A DNA stretch of 64,000 bases from assembly GCF_008728515.1 (NCBI RefSeq), contig NW_022167418.1, forward strand, positions 75,933 to 139,932, in the 5' to 3' direction. This document shows, piece by piece, positions 34,101 to 45,618 of the stretch. Source of the DNA: Papio anubis. Its lineage: Eukaryota; Chordata; Mammalia; Primates; Cercopithecidae. Each line of letters begins with the position of its first letter. Position 1 is the stretch's first letter. Position numbers and translations under genes: made by a program. The notes beneath the pieces are model-generated. The model was not told where the DNA came from and did not search any database. It was given only the letters and a program-made list of their open reading frames with translations.

Positions 34101-34228
34101 GCTCCAGTTTTTTTTCCATGAAAAACATCAGTTATACTCAAAGTGAAAGGACCACCAATGGCAGAGAATTTCAAGACCTTGCTCTTCCTGTAAAACGTGC
34201 TCGAAAAGCAGTTAAGTCTTCTCTGAAG
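34101..34228 (+). other. candidate internal coding exon, unknown gene
   Basis: An acceptor (cactattctatttttcag, ending 34100) and a donor (tctgaag/gtatct) enclose 128 bases outside any recognised repeat. Of three frames only one is open, after two leading bases: 42 codons, beginning SSFFSMKNISYTQSE and ending in a basic stretch (VKRARKAVKSSLK) that looks like a nuclear localisation signal. It closes on a full codon. Its base composition is more balanced than the flanks. I cannot name the gene, and no partner exon was identified; a decoy or a relic exon are alternatives. Confidence 0.35.
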
Positions 34229-34401
34229 GTATCTCCTAAGACAATTTCACTCAAGAGTTTTGGAGGTTTGGAGAAAGGTTTGGCAAGGTTTCTTATCAGG
34301 CCAGGTTTTCTCCTCTCCTAAAGAGGAGAGTGGATCTAACTCCCTCTTGACCAACTGTTTGAAGTACATTCATGTAACCTTGAGCTGCATTTCTGATATA
34401 G
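34229..34401. other. unique sequence after the candidate exon
   Basis: Includes a short palindrome, ctcctctcctaaagaggag, at 34310-34328. No repeat recognised. Confidence 0.5.
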
Positions 34402-34655
34402 AGTAGTGTATTAGTTAAGCACATAGGCCTTGGAGTCAGATGGACACAAATTTAAATGCCAGCTCTGCCATTTGTTGACTAAGTGACTTTAGGCAAATTA
34501 ATTTCTTTAAGCCCGTTTCTTCAAACACAAATTGGGGATTATAATAATTACCTTATAAACTTGGTAAGTGGATAAAATGAGAATATATATGCAAAAACAC
34601 AGTGTCTGGCATATTGTAAAGGTGGTATAAATGGTAATCAATATTGTTATTAATA
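34402..34655 (+). mobile_element. MIR SINE, near full length
   Basis: Head-to-tail order is readable: ttaagcacataggccttgga, gccagctctgccatttgttg, agtgactttaggcaaattaa, and gtgtctggcatattgtaaa near the 3' end. One of the best preserved MIRs in the window. The L1 at 34656 inserted at its 3' end. Confidence 0.85.
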
Positions 34656-37600
34656 AAAGGAGTTCTAAACCTTAAAACAAAAGTCCAATATACATCGAAA
34701 TAGAACCTCTTGAAAGCTTAAAACTCACAGGGCCTATAAAACAATAACACAATGAAAAGAAAAAACTATGTAGGTCACATCATGAGGAAGAGAACAGCAC
34801 CTTACATCTCAATATTAATGTTGACTGTAAATGGCCTAAATGCTCCACTTAAAAGATACAGAATGACAGAATGGATTAAAAAAATCACAATAGAAATATC
34901 TACTTCAAGAGACTCACCTAACATGGGAAGATTCAAATAAACTCAAGGTAAAAGTGTGTAAAAAGGTATTCCATGCAAATGGAAACCAAAGGGAGCAGGA
35001 GTAGCTATTCTTTTATCAGGCAAAACAGACTTCAAAGCAACAACACTAAATAAAGAAAGATGTCCCTATTATAATGATAAAAGAATCAATTCAACAAGAA
35101 GAGATTACAATCCTAAATTTATATGCACCAAACACTGAAGCATCTACATTTATAAAGCAGTCACTACTAGACCTAAGAAACGAGATAGACAGCAAAACAA
35201 TAGTGGGAGACTTCAGTGTGCCACTCACAGCACTAGCAGATCTTCAAGACAGAAAGTCAACAGAGGAACAGTGGACTTAAATGACATGCTAGAACAAATG
35301 AACTTAAAGATATTTACAGATAATGCTACCCAAGATTTCTAGAATATACATTCTTCTCATGAGCACATGGAACATTCTCCAAGATAGACCATATAATAGG
35401 CCGTAAAACAAGTCTCAACAAATTAAAAAAAATCAAAATTACATCAAGTATCTTCTCAGGCCACAGTGTGAATAAAGCTAGAAATCAACTCCAAAAGGAA
35501 CCCTCAAAACTGTACAAAGATGGAAATTAAATAAGCTGCTTCTGACTGATATCTGGGTTAACAATGAAATCAAGATGGAAATTTACAAGTTATTTGAATT
35601 GAATGATGATAATGACGCAAGTTATCAAAACCTCTGGAATACAGCAAAAGCAGTGGAACTTAGAGGAAAGTTTATAGTGCTAAATACCTACATCAAGAAG
35701 TCTGAAAGAGCACAAATTGATGACCTAATGTCACACCTCAAGGAACTAGAGAAACGAGAACAGACTAAACCTGAAGCTAGAAGAAAAGAAATAACACAGA
35801 GCAGAACTAAATAAAATTCAAACAAACAAAACAATACAAAAGATCAACGAAACAGAAAGCTGGTTCTTTGAAAAAAATAAACAAAATTGATAGACCATTA
35901 GCTAGATTAACCAAGAAGAAGGAAGATCCAAATAAGCTCAATTAGAAATGAAACTGGAGACATTACAACCAACACCACAGAATTACAGAAACAATCATTC
36001 AAGACTATTATGAATACCTTTATGTGCACAAACTAGCCTAGAGGAAATGGATGAATTCCTGGAAACATACAATCCTCCTAGGTTAAATCAGTAATAGAAA
36101 CCTTGAAAAGACTGATAAGAAGCAGTGACATTGAATCAGTAATTTAAAAATTGTCAACAAAATAAAAGACCAGGACCAGATGAATTCACACCTGAATTCT
36201 ACCAGACATTCAAAGAATTGGTACTAATCCTACTGAAACTATTCCAAAAGATGATTCCAATCATTCTATGAAGCTAATATCATCCTGGTACCAAATCCAG
36301 GAAAAGACACAACAAAAAACAAAACTACAGATCAATTTTCCTTATGAACATAGATTCAAAAATCCCCCCCCAAAATACTAGCTAAACAAATCCCACAGGA
36401 TGTCAAAAAGGTAATTCATCATGGTCAAGTGGGTTTCATCCCAGGGATGCTGGGATGGTTTAACATACGCAAGTCAATAAACGTGATACATCACATAAAC
36501 AGAATTAAAAACGAAAACTATATTATTATCTCGATAGATGCAGAAAAAGTACTTGATAAAATACGGCATCCCTTTATAATAAGAACCAGGCATAGAAGGC
36601 ACCTATCTCAAAATAATAAAATCCATATATGACAAACCCATAGCCAACATCTTATTGAATGGGGAAAAGTTGTAAGCATTTCCCCTGAGAACAGAAACAA
36701 GACAAGGATGCCCACTTTCACCACTCCTATTCAACATAGTTCTGGAAGTGCTATCCAGACCAATCAGGCAAGACAAAGAAATAAAGGACATTGAAACTGG
36801 AAAAGAGGAAGTCCAACTATCACTGTTTGCAGATGATACGACTGTATACCTAGAAAATCCTAAGTACTCCTCCAAAAGACTCTTAGATTTAATAAACGAA
36901 TTCAGTAAAGTCTCAGGTTTCAAAGTCAATGTACAACAATATCATTATTGATGCATAGCATCAAGCTGAGAATCAGATCAAGAACGTGATCTCTTTTATA
37001 AGAGCTCTAAAAAAGAAAAAATAAATAAAATACCTAGGAATACATTTAACTATGGAAGTGAAAGATCTCTACAAGGAGGACTACAAAACACTGCAGAAAG
37101 TAATTATAGATGACAGAAACAAATGAAAACACATTTCATGCTCATGGATTGGAAGATGTGCAAATGACCATACTGCCCAAAGGAATCTACAGATTTAATA
37201 CAATTCCCATCAAAATACCAACATTGTTTTTCACAGAATTAGAAAGAACAATCCTAAAATTCAGATGGAACCAAAAAAGAGCCCAAATAGCCACAGGAAT
37301 CCTAAGCAAAAAGAACAAATTTGGAGGCATCACATTACCGGACTTCAAATTATACTAAAAGCCTGCAGTTACTAAAACAGCATGATACTGATACAAAAGT
37401 GGGCACCTAGACCAGTGGAACAGAATAGAGAACCCAGAAATAAAGCCAAATATGTACAGCCAACTGATCTTCAACAAAGTACACAAAAACATAAGTTAGG
37501 GAATTGACATAATTTATTACATGAAATGGTGCTAGGAAAACTGGCAAGCCACATGTGGAAGAATGAAACTGGATTCCTATCTCTCACCTTATACAAAAAT

Positions 37601-38792
37601 CAACTCAAGATGAATCAATGACTTAAATATAGGACCTGAAACTGTACAAATTCTAGAAGACAACATTAGAAAAACTCTTCTAGCCACTAACCTAGGAAAA
37701 GAATTTATAACAAATATCCCAAAAGCAAATGCAACAAAAACAAAAATAAATAAATGAGACCTAATTAAACTAAAAACTCTCTGCACAACAAAAGAAATAA
37801 TCGACAGAGTAAACAGAAAACCCACAGAATGGGAAACAATATTTGCAAACTACACATCCAAAAAAGGACAAGTATCCAGAATGTACAAGGAACTCAAACA
37901 AATTACCAAGAAAAAAATACAAATAATTCCATCAAAAAGTGGGCAAAGGACATGAATAGACATTTCTCCAAAGAAGAAATACAAATGGCCACCAAACATA
38001 TGAAAGAGTGCTCAACATCAGTAATCATCTGGGAAATGCAAATTAAAACCACAATGAGATATCACAATGAATTCTGAACGAATGGCCATTATTATTAATA
38101 AAAAGTCAAAAAACAATAGAGGTTGGCATGGATGTGGGAAAAAGGGAACACCTATTCACTATTGGTGGGAATGTAAATTAGTACAACCTCTATGGAAAAC
38201 CATAACGGAGGGCCCTTGAGGAGTTAAAAATAGAACTACCATTTGATCCAGCAATCCTATTACGGGGTATCTACCCAAAGGAAATAAGTCATTATATGAA
38301 AAAGACACTTGCCCATGCATGTTTACAGCAGCACAATTCACAATTGCAAAGATGTAGAACCAACCTAAGTGCCCATCAACTAATGAGTGGATAAAGAAAA
38401 TGTGGTACATGCACACCATGGAATACTACTCAGCCATTCAAAGGAATGAAATTACCTCTTTTGCAGCAACTTAGATGGAGCTGGAGGCCATTATTCTAAG
38501 TGAAGTAACATAGGAGTGGAAAACCAAAAACCATATGTTCTCACTTTTAAGTGGGAGCTAAGCTACGAGTACGCAAAGGCATACAGAGTGATATAATAGA
38601 TTTTAGAGACTCAGAGCGGGGAGAGTGAGAGGAGGGCTAGGGATACAAAACTACACATTAGGTAAAATGTACACTACTTGGGTGATGGGTGCACTAAAAT
38701 ATCAGAATTCAGCACTATGTAATTCATCCATCCATGTAAAAAAACCCCATTGTACCTCAAAAGCTATTGAATTTTTAAAAAGAAGAAAAAAG
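34656..38792 (+). mobile_element. L1 (L1PB/L1MA age), 5'-truncated, with target-site duplication
   Basis: About 4.1 kb on the plus strand: the 3' edge of the sequence before ORF2, then endonuclease, reverse transcriptase and C-terminal regions, then 3' UTR and A-rich tail ending 38792. Flanked by a 14-bp perfect TSD, tattgttattaata, at 34642-34655 and 38793-38806. ORF2 is broken into short frames (for example 34752-34940, 35074-35280, 35575-35814, 36748-36951, 37110-37358, 37829-38077) by stops and frameshifts. The reverse-transcriptase area near 36830 still reads as FADD in the 36748-36951 frame. Confidence 0.95.
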
Positions 38793-38806
38793 TATTGTTA
38801 TTAATA

Positions 38807-39126
38807 TTATTTCTTAAGGGATATAAATGCAAACTCACTATTAGTTCATACATATAAAAGCTTTGTTGACAGACGCAATATGTATTTAGAAGTAACTTTT
38901 ATCCCTTTCTTTAGGAAAGCTGAAATATACTCCTGAATTAAGGTAGACCAGTAAAGAGCTATATATCAGAACTGATTTTTCCTAGCCACTGGTAGAACCA
39001 TTTTTACCAGCTTTTGCCTTGTCTTTATGCCCTTGGTCAACATGGTGCAATGTCATAGACTCAGTTATGGCTGTATTTTCTATGTCAACATAACTCTTTA
39101 CTTCATGCAGTGCTTCTCTATGGAGA
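38807..39126. other. unique sequence
   Basis: No repeat or coding feature recognised. Confidence 0.4.
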
Positions 39127-39537
39127 GTGTGGTAATCAGTTGGGCTGTTCAGAAATATTCACCTTTTCATCCTTCCAAGGCACAGGGTTGGACTGCAAAT
39201 TATCTTTAAGTTCATTAAAGATAAGTATGAACATGGGGCTTGCTCTGGGAAATGAAATGAAGAAATTTGAGCTCAAATGAAATGTGTCCTTTCCAAGTGG
39301 AAGCTTTAAGAACCACTATACAGGCCACCCATTTCTCTTCCTCCTGTTGCACTGATTATAAATGAGATGAAGTCTCCTTTGGCTTGTATGTATGAGTTGC
39401 TGTGGTAGATAGAGACCCCATCTTATATGCAATGGACACACAGTGTGAGTGAAAAATAAACCTTTGTCAGCATAAGCCAGTAAGATTTTACTAATGCTTG
39501 TTACTATAGCATAATTCTGTCTATCCTGTTTGATATA
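39127..39537 (+). mobile_element. MLT1-like LTR, strongly diverged
   Basis: The end 'gtgaaaaataaacctttgtc ... ttactatagcataattctgtctatcctg' (in part) matches the 3' end of old MLT1 (G/H/J-type) LTRs. The start near tgtggtaatcagttgggct is less certain. An AATAAA lies at 39456-39461. Confidence 0.5.
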
Positions 39538-40401
39538 GGGATCCACAAGAAAACAATATTATCTTGTCTTAGTATAGGGAATAGGTGTACTTGATGTGTA
39601 CATTGTTTTGTTTTTGGATACTTCCCAATTATCCAAAGCGGCATTGTCATTTCCTCTGCCCTGACAGATAGAATGCTCAGAGCCAATCTAATTCATGGAC
39701 CAAGTCTAACAAAAGTAAAAGATTTTTCAATAGAATTTCACATTCTAACGTCATTTCAGGCTTTTATCTTCCCTTCTATCTCACTTTTTAATCCTCTTTT
39801 CCTTATCTGCTTATTTAAAATATTATTCTATGCTATTGTATTCAACACATTTATGTACAGCTATGTAAAATAAACCTCATGTGAAAAAATGGGCATATAC
39901 ATAATTAAATATATGTACAAATATATTGCCCATTGTTTTAATAATAATAAAAGTTTTAAACATGTGACATCCAATATGAACTGACCTGTGTGCTTTGCCA
40001 TACCTTTTAGTTATCCCCTCCTTGAAACAGCCTGACAACCGAGACACTGCTGTTAACCTGGTATCTCCAGTGGAAAGAATTGTCCTTAGGAAGACCATGG
40101 GATGAAGATTCAGGACTAGTTCTAGTTTAAATTTTTCAGACTATGTATGTAGTTTCCAGCAACTCACTTTCCAGTTAGGTCTCAACTTCTTCATTTGTAA
40201 AAGTGAGGCCTTTTAAAAAATTTAATTTATATTCAAATTATGTCCTTTATTTTAGATTATATGAATTAAGACATGAGGAAATAGATCAAATTAATCTACC
40301 TCTATTAAGCAGGAAAAAAACCTCAAGTATTATTTCCCCAGCCTAAATCAGCTATTTGCCACTTATTCATTTATTTACACATTTCTTTAAGAAATATCTC
40401 T
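39538..40401. other. unique AT-rich sequence
   Basis: No repeat or gene recognised. Short frames on both strands (39504-39873, 39877-40098) have no domain. Confidence 0.4.
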
Positions 40402-41143
40402 TGTAGCAAGACAGAACAGAGACCCCTCTTAGGGGCTTGCTGCGACACCCCAAGTATGAAAATAAGGGAAAGTCTTGAGTCCCTTCAAGAGAAATTCCAG
40501 GCATATAGCTAGCCTTGAGAAGTAAATCAGCAACTCAATAAGCAAGGAGGACAAGATGTTTGGTTCCCTATAGAAACTAAAGATGACACATGTCCCTGAG
40601 TTGTTTTTCAGAAACCCAGACCCCCATCAGATGGAAAAGTCCAACCGCAGTCCCGTAGACTTCAGATATATGAAATCTGATTGCTGTTCTTTGTTCTTAA
40701 TTTTTTCCTGAAGGGCCTGGAGAGAGTAATGCCCACAGGTCAAACCTCAGCTTTCCCTTCTGATGACTCCAAGTTTTTTAAACAAAGCCTTGACTTCCTT
40801 AAGCAATTGCAAATCAAAAGAATCTCTGAATCCACCTATGACCTGTAAACCCCCACTTCAAGATAGCTTGCCATTTTGGGCCAAACCAATGTATTAATAT
40901 AACCTCCAAGTATTGATTTACAATTTTGACTGTAACTTCTGCTTTCCTAAAAAGAAGTGTCTCTGCTTTTAAGAGCCCTTGCTTATAGGCCATTGGGGAG
41001 GTCAGCTCTTAAGGATTAGCTGCCCAATTCTCCTTGCTTGGCACCCTGTAAATAAACGCCCTCCTTACTCTTACTGCAAACCTTGGTGTGGGTGTTTGGC
41101 TTTACTGTGCCAGGCAAGCAGACCCACATTTGGTTTAGTAACA
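40402..41143 (+). mobile_element. LTR-like element, probably ERV1 class
   Basis: A TG...CA segment with LTR layout: an upstream half with ccacttcaagatagcttgcc and gccaaaccaatgtattaata, a polyadenylation signal (aataaa, 41050-41055) and a T/G-rich region after it, then ggtttagtaaca at the end. I do not recall the subfamily. The flanks do not give a clear 4-bp TSD, so the exact ends may be off. No retroviral internal genes are next to it, so it would be a solo LTR. Confidence 0.5.
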
Positions 41144-41334
41144 GCAGACTATGTGAAAAACACTGCAAGTTTCAAGACAAGTAAAGAATACAGCCTTTAA
41201 CAGCCAATTATGATCAAATGAGTTGATAGATCATACTTGGGGAAAAATTCAACGTCTATTATAAAGTTAATATGAGATAAAGGGGCAAATACATTGCATC
41301 AGAAATGAAACTTTTAGGATGCAAAAGAGACTGT
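41144..41334. other. unique sequence
   Basis: Nothing recognised. Confidence 0.35.
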
Positions 41335-41503
41335 GAACACCATCAGAAACTTCATTTGCAAGAAACTAATAGAACGTATTGAGGGCTTGAATTAGTACCT
41401 TGGAGAAGGATTGAGTTGTAGTAAAACATAATCTAAGAACCAATTTTATTTTTTAAATGATTGGTGCCACTATACTATAGTGGAATGTGCATGGGGAGGG
41501 ACA
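41335..41503 (+). repeat. 169-bp direct duplication, copy 1
   Basis: Matches 42874-43042 over 169 bases without indel, about ten mismatches by eye (94%). Includes ggattgagtt and ccactatactatagtggaat. Not recognised as a known repeat. Just after it, ctgtgcgatgaggt occurs twice (41515-41551). Confidence 0.93.
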
Positions 41504-42873
41504 TGCAAAAGATGTCTGTGCGATGAGGTTGCAAGAGACTGTGCGATGAGGTAGTCAGTGGGGTCTTACTTAAAAACTGATTAGATTTTCAGGGGTTCGA
41601 ACATGGAAAATGAATTCAGGCAGTGGAGTGTACATAAAAGTGAAGTTGAGTAACAAAGCAAGACAATGAAAAGACCACCCTGAGTGTCCTTTAAGAACGT
41701 GAAGAAGACAAAGAGCAAAGGACATTAAGATGGAGTGGTTATCCAAGTGTAAGAAGCTTTTAAAAATGCATCTGTCAGGAAATAATGCATTGAACTCAAA
41801 TCTTTGAGGATGATTGAAATAACTGGTGGGTAATTATAAGTTCATTTAAATATTATAGTTGCTAATGAACGACGTGAGTGATGTGGCTTTACCCCTTCAG
41901 TCATAAGTTGTTAATGAGCCTAACTATTTCAAATGGTCATACATTTAATTTCCTCACAGATTATTTGTAATGGAGAAAGATGATAGTCTATTGGAAGATT
42001 TTGAATTGGAAGAGAGAATTTTGAAATGTTTGCCAAGGGCTTGAAACTTTTTGTTAGCTGAGTGTAGTTTTTTGTAATAGCAACAGGAATGGACCAATCC
42101 TACCCCTATGAAAATCATGAAGAAAAGAGGAGCCACGGAGTACATAGTTACCTGTTACTGTAGAAGTATAAAGTGGGGTATTTTTAATTTAAACATTTAA
42201 AACCTTGAAATAATGCCATCAAAGTGATAACAAAGTTTATGTTTTGGTGAGGTCAGTGTATGTATACTTTATTTGAAATGCAGGTTTCTTTCAAAATGTG
42301 GGGAGAGGGCTCAAATGTAAAAGAGAGAAAACTTCCATGAGAGTTCAGTGTCTTCCTCTTAGTGTAAATGGAGGGTGCTGTGGTTCACTCATATCATCTC
42401 CTCTTTGTTTGGAGCCACTGTGCTCTAATGGGAAAAATGTTAGCAGAAGTCTTAATGATGTAGTGTCAGTTCCCTACCCTTTCACTAAAATATTTCCATC
42501 AGAACGTTTACTGTCAGTCAGACTTCTGCACTGAACAAAAAACTAAAATTTAATTCCATTATTTTAAAAAATAAATTACAGGCTCTCAAATTTTTTCCAT
42601 AGGTGGATTCTCAATATTCACCACTAACAATATGCCTTAAAATAAGTCCATATACCAAGATCAAATCTGCAAAATTTTGTCCTGTTGTTAATTAAACCAA
42701 GTCCTTTCTCAGTGAATGAGAAATTAACAGTTAAAATGAATGAATACAATAAGGATTGGCTCTTATAAGGCTGGTAATTCCAAATTCTTTGATCTGGCTA
42801 CCACCAAGCTCCTACCCTGACTACTGAGACTAACTGAATCCAAACTTAATCAAATCAATCACACCAAAAGAAG
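41504..42873. other. unique sequence between the duplicated copies
   Basis: No interspersed repeat or gene recognised. A 78-codon plus frame at 42298-42534 has no domain. Confidence 0.4.
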
Positions 42874-43042
42874 GAACATCATCAGAAACTTCGTTTGCAA
42901 GAAACTAATAGAATTTATGGAGGGCTTGAATTAGTACCTTGGAGAAGGATTGAGTTCTGGTAAAACATAATCTAAGAACCAATTTTATGTTTTAAATAAT
43001 TGGTGCCACTATACTATAGTGGAATGTGCATGGGGAAGGACA
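42874..43042 (+). repeat. 169-bp direct duplication, copy 2
   Basis: Second copy of 41335-41503 in the same orientation, start-to-start distance 1539 bases. Flanks on both sides differ from those of copy 1. Confidence 0.93.
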
Positions 43043-43879
43043 GACTAGTATACAGGAGTGGTCTTTCAATATCAAAGAGCATAAGAAACACTTGAGAATC
43101 TTTTTAAAATGCATCCCTTTTCTGGATTAATTAGGTCTGGGGCCCAAAAACATCACAGGTGTTGGTGATGCTACTGATCTGCAGAATTACCTCTGAGTAA
43201 CAAGGCGATAGAGAACACAGAGCTAGAATGGTTCTTCTATAATGATTTGACTTTGAACCTTTCCCCCCAGCTGTAAAATGATACCATCAACACCAGTTCA
43301 TAGGATAATTGGAGGAGTAAATGAAGTATATTTGTGAAATGCTAGGAAAAGTTGACCTCAGGTAGGAGCAAAGAAGTGAAAGCAGAGAATATGGTACATA
43401 ATGCTGGTAATTGGGTAGATGTGGTGGTGGGAATTTGTGGAGGTTCTCATTGCTTTAAATTTCTAATTGAAGTAGAAAGCAAAGTCACCATCTGAGATTA
43501 AAGATGGGGAGGTGGTGCTGGAGAGCTGAAGAGAAATAAAGGAGGAAGTAGTTGTCTAGGTGAACGGGAGAAATAAAGTAATAGGGAATGCAGTAGGATT
43601 GTCTGACAGAATTAAGACTGATTTGAGTTATATAATTATGAATTAAAAATGAGACTACTCAGCATGGTTGTATGATTTCTGAATACATTTAGCTGCACAA
43701 ACTCAGATGTGGAGAATATCTTTAATTAGGTTTGTGGCTTTTTCAGTGAACTGAAAAGGTGAAGAACTGCAAAAGAGATGAAAGTGAGTGTGAATAAATA
43801 ACTATAACGATTAGCCATGTTTAATTTAGGTAAGGAAGACAGGACATCAGTGGGTGAGGAGCAGTAGGAAGGTAATAAA
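43043..43879. other. unique sequence
   Basis: No repeat or gene recognised. Confidence 0.4.
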
Positions 43880-44400
43880 GTCTATATATTGCTGAGATTT
43901 CATTTATGATAGTATGTGGAAAATGTTTGCAATTGTTCCATTTGTACCTTCACTTGAAAAGAATGTATAGTCTTGACTGTTGAATGCAGTGTCTAATATG
44001 CACACGCGCACGCACGCACACACACACACACACACCCCAAACTTACAAATGTTTTCCTAATAAATATTCTTTAACAACTATTTGTCAGATTTAACTATTG
44101 TTATTTAAAGGAGGAGGATTAAAATATTATATTGTTGTTATGGACTTGTCGGTTAATCCATGAGAGTCTGAACATTTTTGCTTTATATAGTTCTATGCAA
44201 TATTTTTGATACATACATATTAATACTTACCAATGTCTTCCTTAAATTTTAATTTATTCTACATGAATATTACTATGTTAGCTTTCTTTTGGTAAATAGT
44301 TACATGGTATTTTCTTTTTCTATTGCTTTGTTTTCAACTTTTCTAGGGGGTTTTAAGTTTTTGTTTTTTGTTTTTTGTAAGAAGAATAAAGACAGTTTAA
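43880..44400 (-). mobile_element. old L1M ORF2 fragment
   Basis: Text such as cacttgaaaagaatgtatag, then ttgttatggacttgtcggtt and gctttcttttggtaaatagt, follows reverse-complement L1M ORF2 order. Strongly diverged, with a CA repeat inside (43999-44035) and an Alu at its right end. Confidence 0.65.
43999..44035. repeat. (CA)n microsatellite with CG steps
   Basis: tgcacacgcgcacgcacgca followed by nine CA units. The CG steps at its start show interruption by CpG. Confidence 0.9.
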
Positions 44401-44413
44401 AAAATCACTTTTG

Positions 44414-44682
44414 TCCCAGCACTTTGGGAGGCCGAGACGGGCGGATTACGAGATCAGGAGATCGTAGACCATCCTGGCTAACAAGGTGAAACCCCGTCTC
44501 TACTAAAAAATACAAAAAACTAGCCGGGCGAGGTGGCGGGCGCCTGTAGTCCCAGCTACTCGGGAGGCTGACGCAAGAGAATGGCGTGAACACGGGAGGC
44601 GGAGCTTGCAGTGAGCTGAGATCCGGCCACTGCACTCCAGCCTGGGCGACAGAGCGAGACTCCGTCTCAAAAAAAAAAAAAA
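44414..44682 (+). mobile_element. AluY (Old World monkey AluYR-type), 5'-truncated
   Basis: Plus-strand Alu starting at tcccagcactttgggaggcc, lacking the first ~30 bases. TSD aaaatcacttttg at 44401-44413 and 44683-44695, exact. The combination gagacgggcgg, actagccgggcgaggtggcg and gagatccggccactgcactc is the signature that points to a cercopithecid genome. The tail is an 18-base A-run. Confidence 0.97.
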
Positions 44683-44695
44683 AAAATCACTTTTG

Positions 44696-45618
44696 CTTCT
44701 CAGTAGGCTATAGTAGTTCTTGTAGGCAATGTTTCCACTTCAATAATGAGAAAAAAGTAGAGATACTACAAAAATGCTATTTTAAGGATACTGCAAACAA
44801 TGGGCAAGGGAGAGGTTAAAATTCTAGGGAAGGAAGAGTCTTTCTTATGTGAGCTGTCACTCTCAGTTATTTTCATCCTTTGAAAGCATCTACAGATTCT
44901 GAGTACTGCTGAGAATCAGGGTTAGCATAGGCAGAAGTACATTACTATGGGAGGGATGAACCATCAGAACTTTGGACGATTATGCAGGCAGGTGTAAAAA
45001 TTTAAAGCAGTATCACATACATGGCAGCTAATTTTTACCACAGGATATTTGCTGAGTTATGTGGTGTTTTGAAAGGCTGAGGCAGGGCTCAGTCAGAAAC
45101 TTTTGAAGTCTCTATGAAGTCTTTTACAGTTCTTACAGTGACTACGAGGCAGTCTCGCAAATACCTGGTTGGTCTTCTCATCAAGACATATATTAAATTT
45201 GGAAGATGTGTAGTATCGAAAGATAAAGAGTTAAGCTCAACACGTTCAAAGGATAGAATTGAATCTCTCTAAATTTTCATGGCTGAGGATTCAGAAACTT
45301 CCAGTTTCTTAATTTAAGGCTCATGAATGCCATGTCCAAAGAACAGAGGAGAACAAAATGTTAATTAATCTTACCAAAACTGCATTCCAGCTCTGATCCA
45401 GCTCAACCACTGATTAAATAATAGTCTCAGTTCCTCATCCTAAATGAGAAAAGGAAGAACTACCTCTGGTGACAAATAACATCATCTTCAGACTCTACAG
45501 TTCTTTCATACATAAGCTTGGTGTACAATAAAATATTACAAGACAAACAAACGGCATGATAGACACAGAGATGATGTGTATATTGGCTCTTCTTTGTTTT
45601 TGCAGAGAGAGGACTATT
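44696..45618. other. unique sequence
   Basis: A weak MIR-like piece may lie at 45385-45450 (agctctgatccagctcaacc, cagttcctcatcctaaatga). Nothing else recognised. Confidence 0.4.

Noticed and set aside
43999..44035. Possible Z-DNA regulatory element at the CA/CG repeat
   Set aside because: Alternating purine-pyrimidine runs are common; nothing else marks a regulatory site.
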